Translations under genes and position numbers: made by a program
In this document: positions 1-9,637 of the stretch, piece after piece
Layout: each line of letters starts with the position of its first letter
How positions within the stretch are numbered: position 1 is the first letter of the stretch
Notes under the pieces: generated by a model
Databases searched by the model: none
What the model was told of the DNA's origin: nothing
What the model saw: only the letters and a program-made list of their open reading frames with translations
Assembly (NCBI GenBank): GCA_030141605.1
Contig: JAQGDQ010000180.1
Location: 188,001 to 252,000 of the forward strand
Direction: 5' to 3'
Source of the DNA: Tubiluchus corallicola
Taxonomy: Eukaryota; Priapulida; Priapulimorpha; Priapulimorphida; Tubiluchidae
Length of the DNA stretch: 64,000 bases

Positions 1-72
1 CAAAGTGGTATATTTTTTTAAGGCGATTTTTCTGAAACCTAGTTCAGGTACCACCTTTCTTGTCCTTTAAAT
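1..72 (-). mobile_element. TTAA MITE family A, cut by window edge
   Basis: Read on the minus strand it starts TTAAAGGACAAGAAAGG and continues like the copies at 4744, 22477 and 26264. Only one terminus lies inside the window. Confidence 0.65.
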
Positions 73-362
73 ACAAAGGCGCGTTTCAGTAACTGCCGAG
101 CGCCACACGTGAAAATGAAAATCAAACTCGAAACTTTCTGCAAAATTCATCTACATAATGTCACCTGCCGGTTATATTAGCATCTGTTTCATAATAAGAT
201 CGCATTTGCAATGACGCAGATTAATTTAATATTTTTCAATTTTTTTTATTCAAAATCGCATTTATGTTTTTGCTCTAGTAGAACATTCGATAACCTACAT
301 AACTGCTTCGCGTTAATGAAGCAACTTTCACATTAAAGGAAATGCCAAGTCATCAAGCGATC

Positions 363-1440
363 AAAATGAAGATTAGATTCACAAGAGATGATGACGAAAA
401 TGAAGATTAGATTCACAAGAGATGGTGGTGGTGAAAATGAAGATTAGATTCACATGAGATGATGATGAAAATGAAGATTAGATTCACATGAGATGATGAT
501 GAAAATGAAGATTAGATTCACATGAGATGATGATGAAAATGAAGATTAGATTCACAAGAGATGATGATGAAAATGAAGATTAGATTCACAAGAGATGATC
601 ACGAAAATGAAGATTAGATTCACAAGAGATGGTGGTGAAAATGAAGATTAGATTCACATGAGATGATGATGAAAATGATGATTCGATTCACATGAGATGA
701 TGACGAAAATGATCATTCGATTCACATGAGATGATGATGAAAATGAAGATTAGATTCACATGAGATGACGATGAAAATGAAGATTAGATTCACATGAGAT
801 GATGATGAAAATGATGTTTCGATTCACATGAGATGATGACGAAAATGAATATTCGATTCACATGCGATGATGATGAAAATGATGATTCGATTCATATGAG
901 ATGACGATGAAAATGAAGATTAGATTCATATGAGATGATGATGAAAATGATGATTCGATTCACATGAGATGATGATGAAAATGATGATTAGATGATGATG
1001 AAAATGAAGATTAGATTAGCAGGAGATGATGATGAAAATGAAGATTAGATTCACATGAGATGATGATGAAAATGATGATTCGATTCACATGAGATGATGG
1101 TGAAAATGAAGATTAGATTCACATGAGATGATGATGAAAATGAAGATTAGATTCACAAGAGATGGTGATGAAAATGAAGATTAGATTCACATGAGATGAT
1201 GATGAAAATGGAGATTAGATTCACATGAGATGATGATGAAAATGAAGATTAGATTCACATGAGATGATGATGAAAATGAAGATTAGATTCACAAGAGATG
1301 ATGATGAAAATGAAGATTAGATTCACATGAGATGATGATGAAAATGTAGATTAGATTCACAAGAGATGATGATGAAAATGAAGAGTAGATTCACAAGAGA
1401 TGATGATGAAAATGAAGATTAGATTCACAAGAGAACGTAA
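363..1440. repeat. 34-bp minisatellite, about 31 copies
   Basis: A unit near GAAGATTAGATTCACATGAG followed by ATGATGATGAAAAT repeats with a 34-bp step and small indels. Two variants alternate (AAGATTAGATTC and ATGATTCGATTC), which gives a higher-order pattern. The unit is not a multiple of three, so it has no steady coding frame. Confidence 0.95.
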
Positions 1441-1599
1441 AGAGAAACAGATCAATCAGCCGAGTCACAATAACCTTAGTACTTCTTCTATACTTCTTGT
1501 CATAATACTTCTTCTACTTCTTCTACAAAGTTTCTATTCATCAATGCTGGGTACGTTTGTTGACCTTTCAGCAGCTCCATTTTTTCGATGGCAGTAGCC

Positions 1600-1920
1600 G
1601 TTCGCCCCGTAAGCTGGCAGAAAAACAAAGTCATGTTCTTCGTTCCAATCTTTTCATGCAACCTAAACCTTAAGCATACAATCTTTATCCGCTAATCCCA
1701 TCCTTGCATCTGCCCAACAACAAGGTCAGAAAGCAGCAGCTGTTCTCAATCATCTTATTTGGACCACGTCGGGCTTCCCGTGTAAAACAAACCAGCAAAA
1801 AACGCTGGCTTCGTGTGGTTCTTGTAGAAGCGGAAAATCCTTTCCAGCGGGCGGCAAAAGCAGTGGCGGGCGCTATCTACGCCGTTAACGTCTAATTACC
1901 TGCCACCAGGAACCACGATA
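1600..1920. other. GC-richer unique block, function unknown
   Basis: Higher GC than its surroundings and not seen elsewhere in the window. A basic 46-residue frame on the plus strand (GPRRASRVKQTSKKRWLRVV, ending 1895) is open, but I recognise no family and see no clear splice structure. It could be a missed exon, a promoter region or a unique transposon piece. Confidence 0.3.
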
Positions 1921-2335
1921 ATGGCCTTGAGTTATGATGCACTTATGGCTGCTAAATCACAGCATTTTATATAACCGTTAAACCTTTGAGGATTTGGGTA
2001 GTCACAAATTTGAGAAATTTTTGAGGAATAAATAAGTTCCTTTATGCATTCATTTACAAGGCTTTTGATTGTTGGTTCACACTTTGAAATCTTCTATTTG
2101 AGAACTTCTACGTGGAGTTAGCCAACAACACAGAGAACGAATTTAAACAGATTCTTGGTGATACTGAATTTCTATAATGCTTTAAGTTATTAAAATTATA
2201 AAACCTACTAAAAGAATATCAATATAATAGGTTTCAACTTCCAAATTATGCATCTGATGCTAATTACACTGACTCAACTTTCATCTACCCCTGCCCCTAA
2301 TCTATATAAATGATTAAGAATATAAAATTTATGTA
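1921..2335. other. AT-rich intergenic DNA
   Basis: Nothing recognisable: no long frame, no repeat shared with the rest of the window. Confidence 0.5.
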
Positions 2336-2650
2336 ATGTAATGTTGTTTTATAAAAGTATTTTAATGTCATGTTTGTAAATATGTCCATTGTAAAATGTC
2401 ATTGCAAAATTTAATGTACTTTTGTAATATTGTTTTGTAAAAGTATTTTAATGTCATGTTTGTAAATATGTCCATTGTAAAATGTCATTGCAAAATTTAA
2501 TGTACTTTTGTAATATTGTTTTGCAAAAGTATTTTAATGTTGTGTTTGTAAATATGTCGATTGTAAAATGTCATTGCAAAATTTAATGTACTCTTGTAAT
2601 ATTGTTTTGTAAAAGTATTTTAATGTCGTGTTTGTAAATATGTTCATTTA
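2336..2650. repeat. 86-bp tandem repeat, about 3.6 copies
   Basis: TGTTTTGTAAAAGTATTTTA recurs at exact 86-bp steps (2345, 2431, 2517, 2603) with few changes between copies. Confidence 0.95.
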
Positions 2651-3690
2651 TTGCAAATAATTATACCTTAGTTTTGCATTTTAGTTTTTTTGGTCTGCAC
2701 TGGACACATTTGTCTTGAACAGTGTTGTTATTTTAACATTACGCTGAGGCTTATCCAATTTTATTATAATAATGAGTGATGCATTTTAACGACAAATAAA
2801 GAATAATATAATAAAAAATAAATAATACTATGACGATGATGGTAAAGTTTCAGCATTTATTCCACAGTGCACAGGTATATGCAGTCATACAGTAACTAAA
2901 TTGAAAGACACAAGATTTTTCAGCAGAGCTCTTCAGTGTCTACTTCTGTAATTACAGCAAAATATTAGGTAAAAGCAGAAAACTAAAATTGTTGTTGAAA
3001 GCAGCCATGTTTGTTACTGAATAAAATTAGTACTAGATTCAGTAACTAAAACAGAGAGAAGTTAATAGCATGTTCTTTTTGTCTACATAGAATTGGATCT
3101 TTAAAATTTATGATTATTGCTTCCAAAATTACCATCATGGTCTTAGTATTATTCAAAGCATTCGAGAATGAATTGTTAGATAATTTGCATCTTTTAACTG
3201 TTACAAATAATAGCTACTGTATTTACAAAATGCTACTGCATTGCCTATAGCGCTTGCGAGCACACGTAATCACATTCAGTGCTGCTGTTTACAGTTATCA
3301 TGAGCGAAAGCGGTTTTTTTGCTCCAAACAAAAACAAACAGCAAAAACAAACTTGCTCTTGAAACTTCTCTCAAATGTCAGCGATTAACCCTTTCTTAAA
3401 ATGCCAACAATTAATCACGAAAGTCGTTAATAAGCCGCGTATTGGCTCGTGCAAGCGCCATCTGTTGAGCGACAAATCAGCAACATTTTGAAGGAAATAT
3501 ATGCAATAGCGTAGCTAGCTACGGTACGTTATTAAACACTAATCGAATTTTTACTAAATTAGAAAGTCTAGAAAATGATCTGTACCTCATTTGGGCCTCC
3601 AACTGGGCAACTATGATAGTTTGGAACTACAGAGAAGCACTCCGATTTTTCAGACTTATAATTTTACGCTGTAAGTTAGATATAACACAA
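2651..3690. other. Intergenic DNA without recognised features
   Basis: AT-rich with short GC-richer patches near 3240-3480; no gene or shared repeat seen. Confidence 0.4.
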
Positions 3691-3694
3691 ATAA

Positions 3695-4020
3695 GTTAGC
3701 CAAAGTTAGTCAAAGTCAGCCAAAAGTTAGACAAAGTCAACCAACAGTTAGACAAAGTCGGCCAAAAGTTAGTCAAACTCAGCCAAAAGTTAGTCGAAGT
3801 CAGTCAAAAGTTAGTCAAAGTCAGCCAAAAGTTAGTCAAAGTCAGCCACAAATTAGTCAAAGTCGGCCAAAAATTAGCCAAAGTCAGCCAAAAGTTAGTC
3901 AAAGTCAGCCAAAAATTAGCCAAAATCAGCCAAAAGTTAGTCAAAGTCAGCCACAAATTAGTCAAAGTCGGCCAAAAATTAGCCAAAGTCAGCCAAAAGT
4001 TAGTCAAAGTCAGCCAAAAG
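3695..4020. repeat. 21-bp tandem repeat, about 15 copies
   Basis: The unit GTCAGCCAAAAGTTAGTCAAA repeats with variants. Because 21 is a multiple of three, the minus strand carries an open frame of seven-residue units like NFWLTLT; there is no sign it is a gene. Confidence 0.93.
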
Positions 4021-4124
4021 TGGTTTATATTTTTTGGTGTGTGAAAAGGGCATTAGATAAGCCATAATCCAACAGCATAAGAAGCCCAGCACTGCCCAGT
4101 TGGTTCCTTGATTTAGAACAGCAG

Positions 4125-4485
4125 AATAAGCATTTTCAGAGTTCCAGCGATTGATGATGATCATGAAAAGGTGAAAGGTTAAGTGTACCAGACAACGCAT
4201 TTGTGTACACTTGACAACGCCTCGCAGCCCATGCTATTGTAATAGTAACAGTTTCAACAGGTAGCTAGAACCTTGCCTAGATCATTTTTTCTTGTTCCAA
4301 AGCAAGATCATGCTAGTAAATCACTCTATGCACTGACTAATGCATAACTAAGTAAAGTCCACATAAAACAACCAAGGTTACTGAACTAATGCGGCAGACA
4401 GCTTTGCTGCGGTACACTGAATCTTTGACCTACAGCAACTGCGCGTGCGCGTAACGAAACTGTGAAAATGTTTACTGGTTATTAA
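4125..4485 (+). mobile_element. MITE family B copy
   Basis: Terminal inverted repeat near AATAAGCCTTTTCACAGTT, with internal GTGTACACTTGACAACGCC and TGACCTACAGCAACTG shared with copies at 13007, 21644, 33822 and 44813. The right end is degenerate here. Confidence 0.75.
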
Positions 4486-4743
4486 GCGTTGCTCAAACTA
4501 ATAAAACACCCCACGTGTGAAGGAAGAACATGCCTCAATACTTTACGAGTTTCACTTTGCAGTCTAGACATCACTGATGTTATGAAACTCAGCTGACTAC
4601 AATAAATTATCTCAATTTCGAAAAATCAAAACAAACTGATCCTACTGACCTTGTCGTAATGAAGAACAGACGAGCTACGAAGCTTCTGTGGCAAAAGACG
4701 AAAATAATTATATATCAGTGAATGGGTTAAGGATTAGTTAGGT

Positions 4744-4970
4744 TTAAAGGGCAAGAAAAGGGACACCCGAAGTAGGCTTCAGAAAAATCGCCTTCAAAAA
4801 TTATACTACTTTACAGCAATTTTATGCGTATATCGTATTCGCGTTTAAAGGAATTTTTGTTTGTTTTCATTTTAAATCTCTCACAATGCTGTTCCGACCG
4901 CGCCATTACATGATGTCATATATGCACAAACGTAAATCAGGGGAAGAAAAGGAAATGTTTCTTCCCCTGA
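4744..4970 (+). mobile_element. TTAA MITE family A, 5' part
   Basis: Starts TTAAAGGGCAAGAAAAGGG and follows the family through AAATCAGGGGAAGAAAAG. No right-hand CTTGTCCTTTAA end was found, so it is a partial copy. Confidence 0.65.
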
Positions 4971-5890
4971 ATTCTTTGCATGAGATTTTAATTTAATATT
5001 TTAGCAAAAGAATGCAATACTTTCATATTCATGTAAAAAGCGCATTTTACAACACACCACAGGCAGTTACTGAAAGCAGGGTCTATATAAGTGGTTCTAC
5101 AACGTAACAAACTATTACAAGGTATTACACAACAAGCAGTTGTGCAGCCTGCTTGAATATAAGCGCTATGCAAATACATGTAATTAATAATGACCACGTA
5201 GAAATTAGGTTAATAGTATTTCTAATACACCACAAGTAATTGTTTGATCCGCTCTCTACATAAACAACCATAAATTGACTGTCAGATTAACATACAAAGG
5301 ATAAATTAATGTTACTCATTATTATGACTAATTATAACAAGCTGATAATCAAATTGATGGAATCGCGAGCTGCATGACAAAAACAAACATCAATAGAAAA
5401 AAATCAGCGAAATTAATAAAAATCAATAATTTTCTCACCTAAGTAACGAAACAGGACAAAAAGGGGCAACTGCAGTTCAACACACAACAGCCTCGCACAA
5501 ACTGTTGAAACTTCTGACAGATCAGTGGTGAAAAATTCTCATAACAAATCCGTTTGGGATGCGCAGGAAACATAAACTCTCCAGGATTTTGATGGCAACG
5601 AGCCGGGAGAGCAGCAGACGTTCATGATTTCATAAAAGCAGAATCCAGAGAAGCCCAGGGCAGTGTGAACGCAACGGAAAAATCAATAGTATCAGATATG
5701 CGAAGTTTTTATTGCGTCAATAAACCTACTTGTTCATTCTAAGATAAGTTAACAGCTTCTATAATAAAATCATGGGATCAATTTACCGTTGTCACGGAAT
5801 CTTTAGAATGAACAGTGCTGAGGCAGATCCATTTTACATTAGAATGAAAGAAATCAGACCAATGAAAGGGCATTTCTATTTAAGGAGCAT
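4971..5890. other. Intergenic DNA without recognised features
   Basis: AT-rich and apparently unique; no exon or shared repeat seen. Confidence 0.4.
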
Positions 5891-6029
5891 ATTTGAGAAA
5901 TGTATTGGGAAGGCATTGTTATCCCACCTATGCAATGGTCCATAGTGTCTTCATGGAAAATTCCAGCCTCTTACAATGGAAACTGCAGCCTGTAATAGCT
6001 TTCAAAGACAAATGTGACAATGACGATTA

Positions 6030-6207
6030 TGACAGCAACACCAACAGCAACAACAACAGCAACACCAGCAGCAGCAACAGCAACAACAACAGCAAGAGCA
6101 GCAGCAGCAACAACAACAACAGCAACCAACAACAGCAACAGCAGCACAAAAACAACAACAACAAACATCAACAACAACAACATCAACAACAACAGCAACA
6201 GCAACAT
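6030..6207. repeat. AAC/AGC trinucleotide tract
   Basis: Interrupted CAA/CAG/AAC repeats. They give Gln/Asn-rich or Thr/Ala-rich frames on one strand and hydrophobic runs on the other, with no flanking coding signal. Confidence 0.85.
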
Positions 6208-6834
6208 GACGAAGTTTTCGGAACCTGATCCAAAAAATGATACTGGAGGAATGAGATCAGTACCAACTGTAGAGTAATGGTACACAAGACATATATGCAC
6301 CAATAGCTACATTGCTTTCCCAACAATGTAGTGTGTTGTTCAAACAAATGCCTTAGACATTAACGAAGTGGCCATTGTTACATACGTAAATCATTAAAAG
6401 CGTATCATGCTCTTACACTGTTTGTTCATTCACTAAGCATTACGGAACATTACAATTCAACAGAACTTCAATTGTTAATGGAATAAACCATTTATTCCCT
6501 AACAACCATAAACCAGTTTAAAACTAACCGGCTTCTTTTTCCGGACACTCAATTCCTACGAGCGGCAGAGATTCAAGAACATAAATTTTAGTGTCAATTA
6601 GAATTTCATGCAAGGCTCCTAAACACTAAGACCAATAAAACAATTAAGCGATTTTCACTGAAACTAAATTCTAGCTACTGCAGTAAAACATAAATCATTA
6701 AATCAATTAAAATGTAAACAGAAATACAATAACCACGATTCTTTGTTGTAATAAGGAGACGTAATGGTATGTTAACTATGCTTATGCAGAACTGTGGAAA
6801 AATTTCGGTAAATCTGGTACAAAAAACATCTAAA

Positions 6835-7452
6835 TTTTTATTGAGTCCAAAGTCAGAAAGATAGCAAGTTGGACAATTATGGTAACTGTGGCTGGCATCC
6901 TTCTGTCTCGGAAGACAATGGAATGTGCGCCAAGAGAGTCAGTTATTGATACATTGATAGAGCTGCAGCGTCGACTGTGGTTGAGCAGTCCGATCCTTGA
7001 ACCAATGGAGTGGTCTCTCCAGGCTCACGCCTGGTCAAGGTGTATGGAAATCCTGAGTTGCCCAGATGACAGGAACCCCCTCTCTTCCTCCCTGGTGCAG
7101 TCCAAAGGAAAGCGGAGCGATATGTTTGGCACCAGATTGGCTGCAGGAGCTGCCGGAGTCAGTGAGCATGCTGTACTGGTCTGCCTTCGGGGCTCCACTC
7201 CTGATTTGGAAGGTTTACTCCTCTACACATGGCCGTTGGGTCACTTGATCTCCTCCGCCCTCTAGCCGTTGGCTGCTTGTGCAGCTCCTCTGCCTAGTGT
7301 CGAGATACAGTGTGGGCATCCTGCAAGCTTACAGCACCTAGTATTCCTAGGCAGTCACCCATCCAAGTACTAAAACAGGCTCTACATTGCTGAACTTCAG
7401 TGATCAGACAGAACCAGTGTTTTCAACGTGATATGGCCATGGTAACTGTATG
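6835..7452 (-). mobile_element. SINE with a 5S rRNA-derived head
   Basis: On the minus strand it begins with a 5S rRNA-like head (about 7447-7327: GGCCATATCACGTTGAAAAC, TAGTACTTGGATGGGTGACT, GGAATACTAGGTGCTGTAAG). A GC-richer body of about 450 bp follows, and the tail ends AATAAAAA. The near-identical 8-mers TTTAGATA (7460-7453) and TTTAGATG (6834-6827) flank it, as expected of a target-site duplication. The head and flanks fit the SINE3 class; I do not recognise the body. A 128-codon plus-strand frame inside is incidental. Confidence 0.8.
7327..7447 (-). pseudogene. 5S rRNA-like head of the SINE
   Basis: Near full-length 5S-like sequence with the internal control region kept (GAAGTTCAGCAATGTAGAGC and AGTACTTGGATGGGTGAC) but several changes elsewhere, so it is a pol III promoter relic and not a functional 5S gene. 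Confidence 0.85.
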
Positions 7453-7583
7453 TATCTAAACACCAACATTGCGACAACGAATGGACAGCAGCAAAGAGAC
7501 ACATGCAAGACAATGTCATACTTAATAACAAAACAACATTATTGAGTTTTATGGAAACTTTGCAGACTCAAAAAATTCCCTAC

Positions 7584-8293
7584 TTAACTCCTTCAGGACC
7601 GCACCATTCAAAATAGGTCTTATAAGACCCATGACTTTTCTGCCGCTGTACGGGCGCAGATATAACTAAATAATTGCAAATTAGGCACTGTTCGATTCAG
7701 GAGAAACACAGCTACCCAATCATGCTATTTGTTTAAACATTTATAACTGATTTAACTGGATAAAGTTAAGAAAAACAAATGCTTTCATGCCCTCCAACTT
7801 AGCCTATTGAGTAGTTTAGTCTGGTGTACACTTGCGTGATCGGATCGTACACGCTAACCTATTGATCACCTGCTTGCGAGCGTAAGAGGAATGTCTGCTG
7901 CACAAAGTTCCGGGAAAAATCAACCATTCAGCCAAGGAGAAATTAAGCTCTTCTCATCTTTTAACAGGAATTTCTTCCCAAAAATAGCGTAGATTTGAGG
8001 CCAAAGTGTATCGGTTGAAAATTTCTGCATTAGCCGATTTCACAACACAAGCGATACTGTACTTTATTACAGTGCAAACACTGCAGTTAATGAAATTTTT
8101 TTCAATTTATCTGTAACAAATCGACTTTTAATTTGTTTAAGGTATTTCATATATAATTTTGCGTGGAAATCTATTGTGTGAGGAGTAGAAACCTACAAAA
8201 ATTATCAAATATAACGTAATTGTTGCTTAGTGAGAGCAGTTTTTAATGACCCATGCAAAATGCAGCAAACGCTTCCAGTCCTGAGGCAGTTGA
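7584..8293 (+). mobile_element. TTAA MITE family F copy 1
   Basis: Starts TTAACTCCTTCAGGACCG and ends near CAGTCCTGAGGCAGTTGA, a decayed inverse of the start. It is the inverted counterpart of 57823-58549. TTAA ends suggest piggyBac-type mobilisation. Confidence 0.78.
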
Positions 8294-9127
8294 ATAAAAA
8301 AGACTGTTTGTACAGCAGAAGGTGGTTTAATGGCGCCCAGAAACGAACAGTATGAAATTCGCATAACACAGCCAAAACTTAACACAATTATAAAAAATAA
8401 TTTAGACAAGATTCAAACAAAAAGGAATTTCAAAACAAATCTTTGACTAAAATCAGCCACGTAATCCTACTTGCAATTACAAAATGATCAATTTAAACAA
8501 ATATTTATATCAACTCACTCAAAGGATTACGTCTAATCTACGATGAATCAGCAGTTTTCAACTCGCGTTCCTCGGACGACACCCATCGTCTTAGCAATAT
8601 CTCCTAAAAGATTATCATATTTCTCTTATAAAACAACATCATAACATCTGTAACTTATTATTATTAAAGAATTTATGTCATGGAAAAAAATTGCAGACGA
8701 CACTTTACACAGTATTTATTACACATGCGACAAATGTGGAGAAATTCCAATAAAAACCATCAACAAAATTTCAACAACAGTAGACGCCATCTTTTATTAG
8801 TCACACAATAGACATAAATATACATACACGGCTTACATCAAAATCTGGAAGCTGTCAAGAACTACGCCAGTAAGGCATATCTGGAGTTAAAGTGTTTTTT
8901 ACCCTGTTTGCATGGATCTGCCCTTGCAAACTGCTTCGTGAATGTAAATGTAGTGTTAAATTTGCATCGGGCTATTTTCAAACACTTAGCTAGGCTCTGC
9001 CTATATAAACTGGTTGTATGTTTACCAAATAGGTAATGGGATTCATAAAAGAAAGTTTATCTATGTACAATGATAAGCCTTCTCTTAATGCAGTTCAATT
9101 CCTTCAATTTTATTCTCAAGCTATTTG
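8294..9127. other. Intergenic DNA without recognised genes
   Basis: AT-rich. A short stretch, CTCTGCCTATATAAACTGGTT (about 8995), also occurs near 10122. Nothing else identified. Confidence 0.4.
9108..9113 (-). terminator. candidate poly(A) signal for TSEN2
   Basis: AATAAA on the minus strand about 500 nt past the TSEN2 stop, the nearest canonical hexamer downstream. A weak inference from motif and distance only. Confidence 0.25.
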
Positions 9128-9348
9128 TTATTGTATCAATTTCTTTTCTTCAGGTCTGCTTAATTATTACCTATTTGGCTTTTGTAAAAACATAATTAAT
9201 GCATAATTTACTGTATCAATTTCTTTTCTTCAGGTCTGCTTAATCATTATCTATTTGGCTTTTGTAAATACATAATTAGCGCTTAAGTTACTGTACCAAT
9301 TTCTTTACTGGTCTGCTTATTCACTACTTTTTTGGCTTCTGTTAACCT
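9128..9348. repeat. About 80-bp tandem repeat, 2.7 copies
   Basis: GTATCAATTTCTTTTCTTCA followed by GGTCTGCTTAAT recurs near 9135, 9212 and 9293. The third copy is diverged. Confidence 0.85.
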
Positions 9349-9607
9349 CTTAAAGCAAAACCCAAGTGTCTCGGGAAGTTAAGCTTATTCTAATATTTGA
9401 CAAAAATGTTAGAAAGTTTCAGCAATGAAATTGTGATAATCACCTCATGTAATTAATAATTTCAATTTAAAATCGCGATCATTTCACGCTCGGGCGCCCG
9501 CTCATTTTGGTGAAAAATGGCTTCATCTGGTTACCGTGCAATATAAACATCTATTCTGCCAGGTGCTTAAGCAATCATTTTTTGACTTATAGAGCGATTT
9601 CTATAAA

Positions 9608-9637
9608 CTAAGTAACCCACCTGGTACCTACTGTATG
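9608..9637 (-). CDS. TSEN2: TSEN2 exon 9 (terminal, tiny)
   Basis: Ten codons, HTVGTRWVT then TAG, after a TTGCTAG acceptor. It places Arg-Trp-Val the same distance after VQ as in human TSEN2 (EVILSRWV). The exon is very short and the acceptor has a weak pyrimidine tract, so a different last exon is possible. Confidence 0.55.
   Translation of the reverse strand, partial: HTVGTRWVT

Noticed and set aside
363-1440. CRISPR-like array
   Set aside because: Units are contiguous with no unique spacers, and the DNA is animal nuclear; it is a minisatellite.
3804-4007. Tryptophan-rich heptad-repeat protein
   Set aside because: The frame follows from a 21-bp minisatellite; it also lacks any flanking gene structure.
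5893-6303. Glutamine/asparagine-rich protein or its antisense frame
   Set aside because: An artefact of an AAC/AGC microsatellite; no splice sites, flanking coding sequence or conserved domain.
6879-7265. 128-codon plus-strand gene
   Set aside because: Lies antisense inside the 5S-headed SINE.
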